A stretch of 64,000 nt of DNA from NCBI GenBank assembly GCA_945907245.1, contig CAMDTB010000008.1, positions 1 through 64,000 on the forward strand, read 5' to 3'. The notes beneath the pieces are model-generated. The model had not been told where the DNA came from. It worked only from the letters and a program-made list of their open reading frames with translations, and searched no databases. The position numbers and the translations under genes are program-made. This DNA comes from Rhizobium sp. Q54 (GTDB lineage: Bacteria; Pseudomonadota; Alphaproteobacteria; SMXS01). Shown in pieces: positions 1-9,876 of the stretch. The stretch's first letter is position 1, and each line of letters starts with the position of its first letter.

Positions 1-1471
1 CTGTTCGAGCCCTATGCGGGACAGGAGACCTACCGCGCCGTGCTCAATCCGGTGCGCCAGCCGGCGTTCGAGACCTTCAACAGCATCGCCGGCGGGTTTG
101 CCGTGCTGTTCGGCCTGACTGGCTTCCTGGCGCTGCGGCTGCGGCGGCAGGCCGGATTCTGGTCGGGCCTGTCGGCGGCGGTGCCGGTGCTGATCCTGTT
201 CATCTCCTACTGGCGCTGGACCGAGTTCCGCTCCGATCCGGGCTGGGCGGCCATCGGCCTGGCGCTGGCCGGCCTCGCCACCTTCGCCGCCGAGCGCCGC
301 CAGCTGACGCCGGCCGCGCTGGGGGCCTATGCCACCGGCGCCGTCGCCGCGCTCAGTCTCGCGCTGGCCATGGTGCTACGCGAAGCCTGGCTGACGGCGG
401 CGCTGTCGCTGCAGCTGCCGGCCATCGCCTGGATCTCGCTACGGCTGAACCTGCCGTTCCTGCGCCGGGTGGCGCTGGCGGTGGCGGCGGTGGTGCTGGC
501 ACGGCTGCTGCTCAACCCGTCGCTGCTGGACTATCCGCTGGATGGCTGGCCGCTCCTCAACTGGGTGCTGTATGGCTACGGCATTCCGGCGGTCGCGTTC
601 TGGTACGCGGCGCGGCGCTTCCTGCCACAGCGCGACGGGGATCACCGTGAAGGTGCTGGAAGCCGGCGCCATCGCCTTCGTGACCCTGCTGGTGACCTTC
701 CAGATCCGGCAGCTGTTCGCCGGGAGCCTGGGCGCGCCCTACACGCGGCTGACCGAGACCAGCGTGCAGACCGCGGCCTGGCTCGCCATCGGCTACGGCC
801 TCTATGTCCGGCGCAATCTGGGCGACCGCAAGGTGCTGGACATCGCGGCCATGGTGCTGCGCGGCATCGGCCTGCTGCACCTGGTGTTCGTGCAGGTGCT
901 GTTCCAGAACCCGCTGTGGTGGCATGTGGACGTGGGCGCGCTGCCGGTGTTCAACACGCTGGCGCTGGCCTATCTGCTGCCCGCCGTGTTCGCCGCGCTC
1001 TATGCGTGGTCGGCGTCGGCGCGCGGCGACAGGATCACCTTCTACGTCTCGGCCGTCGCGGCGCTGGCGCTGACCGTGCTGTGGCTGAGCCTGGAGGTGC
1101 GCCACGCCTTCCACGGCCGCTTCCTCGACAGCGACATTGTCACCAACGCCGAGCAATACACCTACAGCGCCGTCTGGCTGCTGTTCGGCGCGGCGCTGTT
1201 CGCGGCGGGGCTGAAGCTGGGCAACCGGCCGCTGCGGATCGCGGCGCTCGCCATCTTCGCGCTCACAGTCGCCAAGGCGTTCCTGTTCGACATGTCGAAC
1301 ATGACCGGCCTGTTCCGGGCGCTGTCGTTCCTCGGCCTGGGCGCGGCGCTGCTGGGCGTCGGCTACCTCTACCAGCGCTTCGTGCTGAAGCCCGAGGAGG
1401 ATGAGGATGGAGGCGGCGGGGAGCCGCCAATGGAAGCGTCGCCGCCGGCCGAGTCGCCGCCCGTCCCATAA
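1..1471 (+). CDS. DUF2339-type multi-TM membrane protein, truncated at left edge and interrupted by an apparent frameshift near 637-640
   Basis: Frame 1 ORF reads hydrophobic TM segments up to ...AARRFLPQRDG. The same protein continues in frame 2 as ITVKVLEAGAIAFVTLLVTFQIRQLF... to the TAA at 1469-1471. Removing one G from the GGGG run at 637-640 joins the frames as RDGITVKVLEAG. Confidence 0.75.
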
Positions 1472-1480
1472 TCTTTCATG

Positions 1481-1565
1481 TCATCCCCGCGCACGCGGGG
1501 ACCCATGTCCATGCCGGATACGGGGTGGCCTGCACGGCGATGGATCCCCGCGCAAGGCGGGGATG
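1481..1565. repeat. Intergenic imperfect inverted repeat (tcatccccgcgcacgcggggacccat ... atggatccccgcgcaaggcggggatga)
   Basis: Left arm 1481-1506 and right arm ~1540-1565 are near reverse complements, and each arm also contains a small internal hairpin (ccccgcg/cgcgggg). Confidence 0.75.
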
Positions 1566-1590
1566 ACAAAAATAGGGGGAGTGCTGTTCC

Positions 1591-2367
1591 CTACCGCCCC
1601 GTGAACACCGCCTTGCGCTTCTCGACGAAGGCGCGCATGGCCTCCTTCGAGTCCTCGGTCTTGCCAAGCTGGCCGGTCATGCCCTGCTCGAAGCGATAAC
1701 CGTCGCGCAGGCTCATTTCCTCGATCTGGTTGAGCGCGTGCTTGGCGAGGCGGCTGGCGATGGGGCTCTTCGACGCGATCTCGCGCGCCAGGCCCATGGC
1801 GACATCCATCAGGTTCTCGGGCGTGGTGCATTCCTCGACGATGCCGAGGCGGTAGAGCTCGGGGCCGTAGACGCGCAGGCCGGTCAGCATCATCCGGCGC
1901 AGCCGCGAATGGCCGAACAGCCGCTGGGCATGACGGCCGCCGCCGAGCAGGCCGACGTCGATCTCAGGCAGGCCGAGGCAGCCCTTCTCCGACGCGACCA
2001 GGATGTCGCAGGACGCGGCGATGGCGAGGCCGCCGCCCAGCGCCGGGCCGTTGATCGCGGCGATCACCGGCTTCTGGCATTCCATGATGCAGTGATAGGC
2101 CTCGCGGGCGCGCCGGCTGCCCTGCCAGTGGTCGCCGGGCTTGCGCTCGACGCCGACCCGCGACTTGATGTCGGCGCCGGCGCAGAACACCTTGCCGGCG
2201 CCGGTCAGCACGGCGACCCGCACCTCGTCGCGGTCGCTGAGCGTGTCGAACGTCCACATCAGCTCGTCGAGCACCTGGGTGCTGTGGGCGTTGACGGGCG
2301 GATTGTCGATGGTGACCAGCGCGATGTGGTCGTCGACGATCTCGGTCTTGATGAGCTGCGGTTCCAT
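1591..2367 (-). CDS. Enoyl-CoA hydratase/isomerase family protein
   Basis: Crotonase motifs: FCAGADIKS, AAINGPALGGGLAIAASCDILVAS, LPEIDVGLLGG. ATG at 2367 follows a GGGGAGAGA-like RBS. Confidence 0.92.
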   Translation of the reverse strand: MEPQLIKTEIVDDHIALVTIDNPPVNAHSTQVLDELMWTFDTLSDRDEVRVAVLTGAGKVFCAGADIKSRVGVERKPGDHWQGSRRAREAYHCIMECQKPVIAAINGPALGGGLAIAASCDILVASEKGCLGLPEIDVGLLGGGRHAQRLFGHSRLRRMMLTGLRVYGPELYRLGIVEECTTPENLMDVAMGLAREIASKSPIASRLAKHALNQIEEMSLRDGYRFEQGMTGQLGKTEDSKEAMRAFVEKRKAVFTGR

Positions 2368-2469
2368 GATCTCTCCCCGGGGTTGCGGCGCGTTCTGTTC
2401 CGGCATCGGACTTGCGCCTTCATGCGTGATTGGTACGTTAGCCACCTCGTCCTGAAACGAGAAGAGGTC

Positions 2470-3504
2470 ATGAACATCAAAACGCGCAGCTTTCTCAGCG
2501 ACAACAGCGCCGGCATCTCGCCCGAGATCCTCGCCGCCATCGGCCGCGCCAACGAGGGTTCGGCGCCCGGCTATGGCGCCGATCCGCTGACCGTGTCGCT
2601 GACCGAAAAATTCTCGGCGCTGTTCGAGCGGGACGTCGAGGTGTTCCTGGTCGCGACGGGAACGGCGGCCAACGCGCTGTCGCTGGCCGCGTGCTGTCCG
2701 CCCTGGGGCGCGGTGCTATGCCACGAACACGCCCATGTCATCCGCGACGAATGCGGCGCGCCCGAGTTCTACTCGGCGGGCGCCAAGCTGTTCGGCGTCG
2801 CCAGCGCGCATGTCCTGCTGACCCTGGAGACGCTGGAGAAGGCCTACCGGAACTTCCGCCTTAACGACCAGCACCAGACCCAGCCCGGCGCGGTCAGCCT
2901 GTCGCAGGCGACCGAGGCCGGCACGGTCTATTCGGTCAGGGAGGTGGCCAACATCACGTCCTGGGCGCGCGAGCGCAAGATGCGGGTGCACATGGACGGC
3001 GCCCGTTTCGGCAACGCCGTCGCCAGCCTGGACTGCACGCCGGCCGAGATCACCTGGAAGGCGGGTGTCGACATCCTGTCGTTCGGCGCGACCAAGAACG
3101 GCGCGCTCGCCGCCGAGGCAGTGATCGTGTTCGATCCGGCGCTGGCGAAAGACATGGCCTATCGCCGCAAGCGCGCCGGCCAGCTGCTGTCCAAGTCGCG
3201 GTTCTTCTCGGCCCAGCTGCACGCCTATCTGGATGGCGATCTGTGGCTGAAGAACGCGGCGCATTCGAACCGCATGGCCTCGGCCCTGGCCGACGCCTTC
3301 GACGCGCTGGGCTTCGACCTGGCACATCCGGTCCACGCCAACGAACTGTTCGTGCGCATGCCCGACGAGGTCGCCATGCGGCTGCGCGACGCCGGGTTCC
3401 TGTTCCTCGACTGGCCGACCGCGGGACCGGACGGACGGCGGCTGGTGACCAGCCCGGCGACCTCGGAAGACGATGTGGAAGCGTTGATCGAGCTGGCCGC
3501 CTAA
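2470..3504 (+). CDS. ltaE: Low-specificity L-threonine aldolase (PLP-dependent)
   Basis: SDNSAGISPEILAAI...GYGADPLT N-terminus, MDGARFGNAV, PLP-lysine motif SFGATKNGALAAEA. Confidence 0.88.
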   Translation: MNIKTRSFLSDNSAGISPEILAAIGRANEGSAPGYGADPLTVSLTEKFSALFERDVEVFLVATGTAANALSLAACCPPWGAVLCHEHAHVIRDECGAPEFYSAGAKLFGVASAHVLLTLETLEKAYRNFRLNDQHQTQPGAVSLSQATEAGTVYSVREVANITSWARERKMRVHMDGARFGNAVASLDCTPAEITWKAGVDILSFGATKNGALAAEAVIVFDPALAKDMAYRRKRAGQLLSKSRFFSAQLHAYLDGDLWLKNAAHSNRMASALADAFDALGFDLAHPVHANELFVRMPDEVAMRLRDAGFLFLDWPTAGPDGRRLVTSPATSEDDVEALIELAA

Positions 3505-4466
3505 AGGTCCAGGGGCGCGCCCTGGCGCGGGTGCAGCTTGCCTGCCCTGGCCAGCCGGGATTCCCGGTAGGTCAGGTAGACCGTGCTGGAGAAGATCACC
3601 GCACCGCCGATCCACACCCAGACGTCCGGCACCTGGCCGAATGCCAGGTAGCCGATCAGCGCCGCCCAGACCAGCTTGGTGAAGTCGAACGGCATGACGG
3701 CGCTGGCCTCGGCCAGTTTCATCGACTGGGCGACCGCCATGGTGCCGGCGGTGCCGAGCAATCCGGTCAGCGCCATCCAGGCGAACTGCTCGCCGTCGGG
3801 CGCCTTCCAGACCAGCAGCGCCGGTATGGCCGACAGCAGCGCCAGCATGATCGACGACCACAAGGTGATGTTGAGCGACGTGTCGGTGCGCGACTGGACC
3901 TTGATCACCATCAGCGCCAGGCCCCAGATTGCCGTGCCGCCGAGCACGATCAGGTTGCCCAGGTTCATGTCATCCGATCCGGGCCGGATGATCAGCAGCG
4001 CCCCGACCACGCCGATGCCGAGCGCCGTCAGCCGCCGGGAATGCAGCCGCTCCTTCAGCATGAAGGTGGCGTAGAGGGTCACGAACAGCGGCAAGGTGAA
4101 GCCCAGCGAGGCAACGCTGGCGAGCGGCGCGACCGTGACCGAATAGAAGAAGCACAGCATGGACACGACGTTGATCACGCCGCGCAGCAGGTGCAGGTCG
4201 AACCGGCTGGTGCGCATCACGCCGATGCCATAGCGCATGACCAGCGGCACCAGCACCAGGATGCCGAAGACGTTGCGGAAGAAGGCGATCTCGAAGGGAT
4301 GCAGGCCCAGGTCCGACACGTGCCGGATCACCGCGTTCATGGACTGGAACATCAACGCCGAGAAGATCATCAGGCAGACGGCCTTGGCCGTCGGCGGCAT
4401 CAGCGTGATGGCGGCCTGAAGCTTCTGCAGTCCGTTGGCGGGCGCGGCTGGCGGCTCGTCGGCCAT
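3501..4466 (-). CDS. DMT-superfamily (EamA) transporter
   Basis: About 10 TM segments with duplicated EamA-like halves (HPFEIAFFRNVFGILVLVPL; APLASVASLGFTLPLFVTLYA...LKERL). Confidence 0.88.
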   Translation of the reverse strand: MADEPPAAPANGLQKLQAAITLMPPTAKAVCLMIFSALMFQSMNAVIRHVSDLGLHPFEIAFFRNVFGILVLVPLVMRYGIGVMRTSRFDLHLLRGVINVVSMLCFFYSVTVAPLASVASLGFTLPLFVTLYATFMLKERLHSRRLTALGIGVVGALLIIRPGSDDMNLGNLIVLGGTAIWGLALMVIKVQSRTDTSLNITLWSSIMLALLSAIPALLVWKAPDGEQFAWMALTGLLGTAGTMAVAQSMKLAEASAVMPFDFTKLVWAALIGYLAFGQVPDVWVWIGGAVIFSSTVYLTYRESRLARAGKLHPRQGAPLDL

Positions 4467-4467
4467 C

Positions 4468-4878
4468 TCAGCGGATGACGCCGTAGACCTTTTCCGGATG
4501 GATGCGGAGGATGACGCGGTCCTGCTTGTCCAGCCAGCCCGGCAGATCCTCGGGCTCGGTCCAGCCGGTGCCCTCGATGTTGGCGAACACCTTCTTCGTC
4601 ATGGCAACGAGATTGTCCTTCTCCACCGTCGCCCGGCCCTCGACCGTCACGAAATTGAACGGCTCGCTGTTGGTGCAGCAGCAGACCGCGACGCGCGGGT
4701 CCCGCTCCAGCGACTTGCGCTTGAACGTGTAGCCGGGCGTGCTGATCACCAGCGTGTCGCCGTCGCGCGCATAGGCCACGAAGGTGCTCGACGGCGTGCC
4801 GCTCTTGCGCAGGGTGGTGACGACGGCCCAGCGATGGTCGGTGATGAATTGATCGAACTTCGGATCGTTCCCGATCAT
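4468..4878 (-). CDS. PPOX-class (pyridoxamine 5'-phosphate oxidase-like/F420-like) split beta-barrel protein
   Basis: FITDHRWAVVTTLRKSGTPSSTFVAYARDGDTLVISTP...KRKSLERDPRVAVC...VTVEGRATV pattern. Confidence 0.82.
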   Translation of the reverse strand: MIGNDPKFDQFITDHRWAVVTTLRKSGTPSSTFVAYARDGDTLVISTPGYTFKRKSLERDPRVAVCCCTNSEPFNFVTVEGRATVEKDNLVAMTKKVFANIEGTGWTEPEDLPGWLDKQDRVILRIHPEKVYGVIR

Positions 4879-5075
4879 GCTGATTCCCCGGTTTTGTTAC
4901 CGGCGCAGACTAACCATTCATGCGTGCTGGAAAAAGTGAAAGTTCCGACATGCGCTGGCGCTGAAAAAACCAGAAAAAATTTATTGTCTCGAATACCGGG
5001 GGAGTCATACTGGCCCGACGGCGCGACGGGAAACGCGCCGCAGCCGAACCGGGACGTTGAAAGGAAGCTGGGGAA

Positions 5076-6365
5076 ATGAGCACCGCCGCCAAGGAGCCGT
5101 CGAGCGTCGACGACATCAACCTGTTCGATCCGGCCGTGCTGGTCGATCCGTGGGACGCCTATCAGCGGCTGCGCGACGATTCTCCGGTCCACTTCATGCC
5201 GGCCGCCAACATGCACGTCGTCACCCGCTACGACCTGCTGATGCAGGTGCTGCGCGACACCGACACCTATTCCAGCAATTTCGGGCCGTTCCTCAACGGC
5301 ACAAGGCAGCACTGGCTGGAGAACGCGGCCGCGCCGGTGCGCGAGAAATTCCTCGCGATCGCCAGCCAGATGCATCCGCCGGTCAATACCCTGCTGACCG
5401 CCGATCCGCCGACGCACCGGAAATACCGCTCGCAGGTGGACCGGGTGTTCACGGCCGGCAACGTGCGCAAGATGGAACCCTACATCCAGCAGATCATCGA
5501 CGAGACCATCGACAGCTTCATCGACAAGGGCGAAGTGGACTTCATGGAGGCCTTCGCCCTGCCCGTGCCGCTGCGGATCATCGCCGACCGGCTGGGCGTA
5601 GCGCCCGAGGACCGGCCATTCTTCTACGAGGGCGCGACCGTGGCCGCGTCGGGCCTGCGCCTCACCATGCATTCTGACGACGAGCTGCTGCGCCGGGCGC
5701 AGGTGATGGTGGATCTGCAGAACTTCATGGTCGGGCTGGTCGAAGCGCGCCGCAAGGACCCGCGCGACGACATGTGCACCATCCTGGGCGAGGTGCGGCT
5801 GGAGGACGAGGACCGGCCGCTGAACCCGGCCGAGACCTGGAGCATCCTCAACCAGTTCCTGGTCGCCGGCCACGAAACCACCACCAGCACCTTCGGCTGG
5901 GGCATGCTGCTGCTGTGCCAGAACCCGGAAATCCAGGAACAGCTGGTCGGCGACCCCAAGGCCGTGCGCACCTTCTGCGAAGAAGCACTGCGTCTCGAGG
6001 CGCCGGTGCAAGGCCTGCCCCGCGTGGTGACGAAGGACACCGAGCTGGGCGGCTACCCGCTCAAGGCCGGGTCCATGCTGATGCTGCGCTACGGCGCGGC
6101 GAACCGGGACGAGCGCCATTTCGAGTGCCCGGTGCAGGTGGACATCCACCGCAAGAACGCCGGCTCGCAGCTGGCCTTCGGCTCGGGCATCCATCACTGC
6201 GTCGGCGCGCCGCTCGCCCGGCAGGAGCTGAACCTGGGCTTCCCCGCGCTGCTGTCCCGGATGAAGAACTTCCACCTGACACCCGGACACCCGGAGCCCA
6301 AGGCCGAGCCCAGCGTCATCCTGCGCAGCCTGCCGGAGCTGTATGTGCAGTTCGACAAAAGGTGA
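5076..6365 (+). CDS. Cytochrome P450
   Basis: I-helix AGHETTTST, ExxR in EEALRLEAP, heme-binding loop FGSGIHHCVGAPLARQEL. Confidence 0.96.
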   Translation: MSTAAKEPSSVDDINLFDPAVLVDPWDAYQRLRDDSPVHFMPAANMHVVTRYDLLMQVLRDTDTYSSNFGPFLNGTRQHWLENAAAPVREKFLAIASQMHPPVNTLLTADPPTHRKYRSQVDRVFTAGNVRKMEPYIQQIIDETIDSFIDKGEVDFMEAFALPVPLRIIADRLGVAPEDRPFFYEGATVAASGLRLTMHSDDELLRRAQVMVDLQNFMVGLVEARRKDPRDDMCTILGEVRLEDEDRPLNPAETWSILNQFLVAGHETTTSTFGWGMLLLCQNPEIQEQLVGDPKAVRTFCEEALRLEAPVQGLPRVVTKDTELGGYPLKAGSMLMLRYGAANRDERHFECPVQVDIHRKNAGSQLAFGSGIHHCVGAPLARQELNLGFPALLSRMKNFHLTPGHPEPKAEPSVILRSLPELYVQFDKR

Positions 6366-6532
6366 CGTCGGATAAAAACCCGGGTTGACCTCCGGTCACC
6401 GAGACATCGCGGCCGGCTGCCGGGATCACCGACAATTTTTACGTGGATTTAACGCTTCCGGCGCCGCTTTCCCATGGCGAGCTAACGCGCGATTACGGCA
6501 CGAGAGGGTTCTGTTCGAAAAGGACCTCGATC

Positions 6533-8437
6533 ATGCCAAACGAAGCTCCGGAATCCCGTTCGCGGTTTGCCGCCCTGACCCTCGGGGCCATCGGTGTCGT
6601 TTATGGCGACATCGGGACTAGCCCACTCTATGCATTCCGCGAAGCGCTTGGGCAGGCGGCCGCGGGCGGGATCACGCGCGGGGAAATCCTCGGCGTGCTG
6701 TCGCTGGCGCTTTGGGCGCTGATCATCGTCGTCACCATCAAATACGTGCTCTTCCTGACCCGGGCCGACAATCATGGCGAGGGCGGTGTGCTGTCGCTGA
6801 TGGCGCTGGCGAGCCGAGCCACCGGCGGCAGATGGACCATAGTGCTGGTGCTGGGCGGCATCGGCGCGGCCATGTTCTTCGGCGACGCCATCCTCACCCC
6901 GGCACTGTCGGTCCTTTCGGCGGTCGAGGGTCTGGGCACCGTACCCGGCCTTTCGGGCGTCATGTCCAGGCCACTCATCCTCGGGGTCACGGTCGGCATC
7001 CTGCTCGGCCTGTTCCTGATCCAGTACCGTGGCACGGAGAAGGTGGGGCGCCTGTTCGGGCCGGTCTGCGCCGTCTGGTTCGCCGTGATGGCAGGGCTCG
7101 GGCTTTGGCACATCGCCGATTCGCCCGATGTACTGCTGGCGATCAATCCGCTCCACGGCGTGCGCTTCCTGTCGGAACACGGCGTCACCGGCCTGTTCGT
7201 GCTCGGCGCGGTCTTCCTGACGGTGACCGGCGCCGAGGCGCTGATCGCCGACATGGGGCATTTCGGCCGCCGCCCGATCCAGCTCGGCTGGCTGGCCTTC
7301 GTCTGGCCGGCACTGACGCTCAATTATCTGGGCCAGGGCGCATTCGCGCTGTCGGCTCTGCACGCCGCGGAAGCGGCCGGACAGCCACTGGCCAACACCG
7401 ACTGGTTCTTCCTGATGGCGCCCGATGCGCTCCGCGCGCCGCTGGTGATCCTGGCAACCTTCGCCACGATCATCGCCAGCCAGGCGGTGATCACCGGCGC
7501 GTACTCGCTGGTTCAGCAGGCCATCGCGCTGGGCTTGCTGCCCAGACTCACCATCCTGCGGACCTCCGAGGACAAGATCGGTCAGATATACGTGCCCGCA
7601 GTGAACTGGCTGCTGCTCGCCGGTGTGCTGGCGCTGGTGTTCTCGTTCAAGAGCAGCTCGGCCATGGCTATCGCCTACGGCATCGCCGTCACCGGCACCA
7701 TGGTCGTCACCACCTGCCTCGCCTTCATCATTATCTGGCGGGTATGGAAGTGGCGCTTCGCATGGGCGGTGCTCTTCATCGTGCCGTTCCTGGTCATCGA
7801 CCTGATCTTCCTCGGCGCCAACCTGATGCGGATCGCCGAGGGCGGCTGGGTGCCGATGCTGGTGGCGGGCCTCGTCGGCGTGGTGATCTATGCCTGGATG
7901 CGGGGGCGACGGCTGGCGATGCGCGGCTTCACGCAGGGCGTGCCCATGGACGAATTCGCAGGCAACCTCGAGCGCCGCCCGCCGACGGTCATCCCGGGTG
8001 TCGCGGTCTTCCTCACCCAGGACCAGGCGAACGTACCGCCCGCGCTGCTCCATAACCTCAAGCACAACAAGGTGCTGCACGAAACCAACATCCTGCTCTC
8101 GGTGGTGACCGAGGAAGCGCCCCACGTGCCGGCGCCGGACCGGCTGCGGATAAGCGGCTCCGGTCAGCGCTTCATGCACGCCACGCTGCACTATGGCTAC
8201 ATGGACAAGGTTGACGTGCCGAGCGACCTGGCGCGCAATGAGACGTGGCTCGCCGCGCGGGGCGGCACCTCGTTCTTCGTCGGGCGGAATGCCATCCGCA
8301 GATCGGCACGGCCGGGATTGCCGAGATGGATGACCATGCTCTACACGTTCCTGCACCGCAACGCCGCCGACCCGACCGAATTCTTCGGCATCCCGGCCAA
8401 CCGCGTCGTGGAACTGGGGACCCAGGTGGAGATCTAG
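6533..8437 (+). CDS. kup: KUP/HAK/KT-type potassium uptake protein
   Basis: GAIGVVYGDIGTSPLYAFREAL signature, YVLFLTRADNHGEGGVLSLMALA, GDAILTPALSVLSAVEGL. Probable ATG at 6533. Confidence 0.96.
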   Translation: MPNEAPESRSRFAALTLGAIGVVYGDIGTSPLYAFREALGQAAAGGITRGEILGVLSLALWALIIVVTIKYVLFLTRADNHGEGGVLSLMALASRATGGRWTIVLVLGGIGAAMFFGDAILTPALSVLSAVEGLGTVPGLSGVMSRPLILGVTVGILLGLFLIQYRGTEKVGRLFGPVCAVWFAVMAGLGLWHIADSPDVLLAINPLHGVRFLSEHGVTGLFVLGAVFLTVTGAEALIADMGHFGRRPIQLGWLAFVWPALTLNYLGQGAFALSALHAAEAAGQPLANTDWFFLMAPDALRAPLVILATFATIIASQAVITGAYSLVQQAIALGLLPRLTILRTSEDKIGQIYVPAVNWLLLAGVLALVFSFKSSSAMAIAYGIAVTGTMVVTTCLAFIIIWRVWKWRFAWAVLFIVPFLVIDLIFLGANLMRIAEGGWVPMLVAGLVGVVIYAWMRGRRLAMRGFTQGVPMDEFAGNLERRPPTVIPGVAVFLTQDQANVPPALLHNLKHNKVLHETNILLSVVTEEAPHVPAPDRLRISGSGQRFMHATLHYGYMDKVDVPSDLARNETWLAARGGTSFFVGRNAIRRSARPGLPRWMTMLYTFLHRNAADPTEFFGIPANRVVELGTQVEI

Positions 8438-8439
8438 CC

Positions 8440-9876
8440 ATGCGGCGCGCCGGCCTCCTGCGCGACTATGCCATCGCCGCCGCCACGGTGGCGGCGGTCA
8501 CCGTCGCGACCCTCCACTGGCCCGGCACGCTCGGCCTCCCGTCGGCGGCACTGCTGTTACTGCTCCCGGTACTGCTGGTATCCGCACGCGGCGGGATCGG
8601 GCCGAGCCTGTTCGCCGCCGCAGCAGCGGCCCTGGCCTATAATTTCTTCCTGCTCCCACCCCAGTTCACGCTTCGCATCCATGGCGCGGACAACGCGGTG
8701 AGCTTCATCGTCCTGTTCGCGGTCGCGCTCGTGACCAGCCGGCTTGCCACGGCGCTTAAGGCCCGCGAGCGCCAGGCGCAGCAGGAAGCGCAGGCCAGTG
8801 CCGAGACCGCCAAACTGGCGGCTCTCATGTCTGGCCAGGAGGATCTCAACGCCGCGCTCGCGAAGGGCCTCGTTTTCATCGAGGGCCGCCAAGGCGCAAC
8901 GCGCATTGTCTCGCGCGAGGCGATGCCAAAAGACGATCCAGCCTTCGGCCCGCTCGATCTTTCCGCCGCGGCCTGGGCGATCCACAATGGCGACATGGCA
9001 GGCCATGGCACCAACATCTTTCCCTCCGCCGACTGGACCTTCTTGCCGCTGGGACAGCGCGGCGCCGCCGATGTGGACGTGGTGGCTGTCGCGCGGCCGC
9101 TGCAGGGAACCCGGCCGCCGCCGGGTGCGTTGCGTGCCCAGGTGGCACTGCTCGCGCAAACGCGCGACCGCCTGATCCTGCAGGAGGAGCGGCGGGAGCG
9201 GCGGATGCTCGAAGAGCGCGACACGCTGCGGCGCACGTTGATCGCCTCGCTCGCCCACGACTTTCGCTCGCCTGTCACGGTGCTGCGCGGCGAGTTGGAG
9301 GCGCTGCGGCTGGAATCGCCCGCGGCAGATCGCGCGCTGGCGCAGGCCCAGCGGCTTTCGCGGAAGATGGACGACCTGATCGGGATCGCGCGCATCGAAG
9401 GCGGCGCGGTGAGGCCAGCGCCGGAGCCAGTCGACCTGGTCGATGTCGTCACCGGAGCGCTGGAAGCCAGCGGCGCGGCGACGGCGGAATTGCGGATCGC
9501 TCGCCACGTTGCCGCCGACCTGCCGCTGGTCAGCGCCGACCCCGTCCTGTTGCGGCACGTCCTCATCAACCTGATCGACAACGCGGCAAGGCACGCGCGC
9601 GCCATGATCGGCATCGCCGCCGATGAGGGTCGCGGCTCCGTCGTGTTGACCGTGACCGACGACGGGCCGGGCATCCCGGAAGGCGAAGAGGAAGCCATCT
9701 TCGACCGCTTCGTCCGGCTGGAGGGAAGCGACCGCAGCGGTGGAAGCGGGCTGGGGCTCGCCATCGTCAAGGGATTCTGCCAGGCGATGGACATCGATGT
9801 CCAGGCCAGCACGCGCGCGTCTGGCGGGGCATGCTTTACGCTTACCTTCCCCGTTTTCGGGGCAACGCCGTCATGA
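8440..9876 (+). CDS. KdpD-like sensor histidine kinase lacking the N-terminal KdpD/USP domains
   Basis: DUF4118-like TM region (LAYNFFLLPPQFTLRI), H-box SLAHDFRSPVTVLRGELEAL, N/G boxes LINLIDNAARHA, DDGPGIPEG, GGSGLGLAIVKGF. The ORF starts directly at the TM domain. Confidence 0.9.
   Translation: MRRAGLLRDYAIAAATVAAVTVATLHWPGTLGLPSAALLLLLPVLLVSARGGIGPSLFAAAAAALAYNFFLLPPQFTLRIHGADNAVSFIVLFAVALVTSRLATALKARERQAQQEAQASAETAKLAALMSGQEDLNAALAKGLVFIEGRQGATRIVSREAMPKDDPAFGPLDLSAAAWAIHNGDMAGHGTNIFPSADWTFLPLGQRGAADVDVVAVARPLQGTRPPPGALRAQVALLAQTRDRLILQEERRERRMLEERDTLRRTLIASLAHDFRSPVTVLRGELEALRLESPAADRALAQAQRLSRKMDDLIGIARIEGGAVRPAPEPVDLVDVVTGALEASGAATAELRIARHVAADLPLVSADPVLLRHVLINLIDNAARHARAMIGIAADEGRGSVVLTVTDDGPGIPEGEEEAIFDRFVRLEGSDRSGGSGLGLAIVKGFCQAMDIDVQASTRASGGACFTLTFPVFGATPS

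Noticed and set aside
6482-8356. 624-aa minus-strand ORF opposite kup
   Set aside because: Shadow ORF. kup on the plus strand has all expected motifs.
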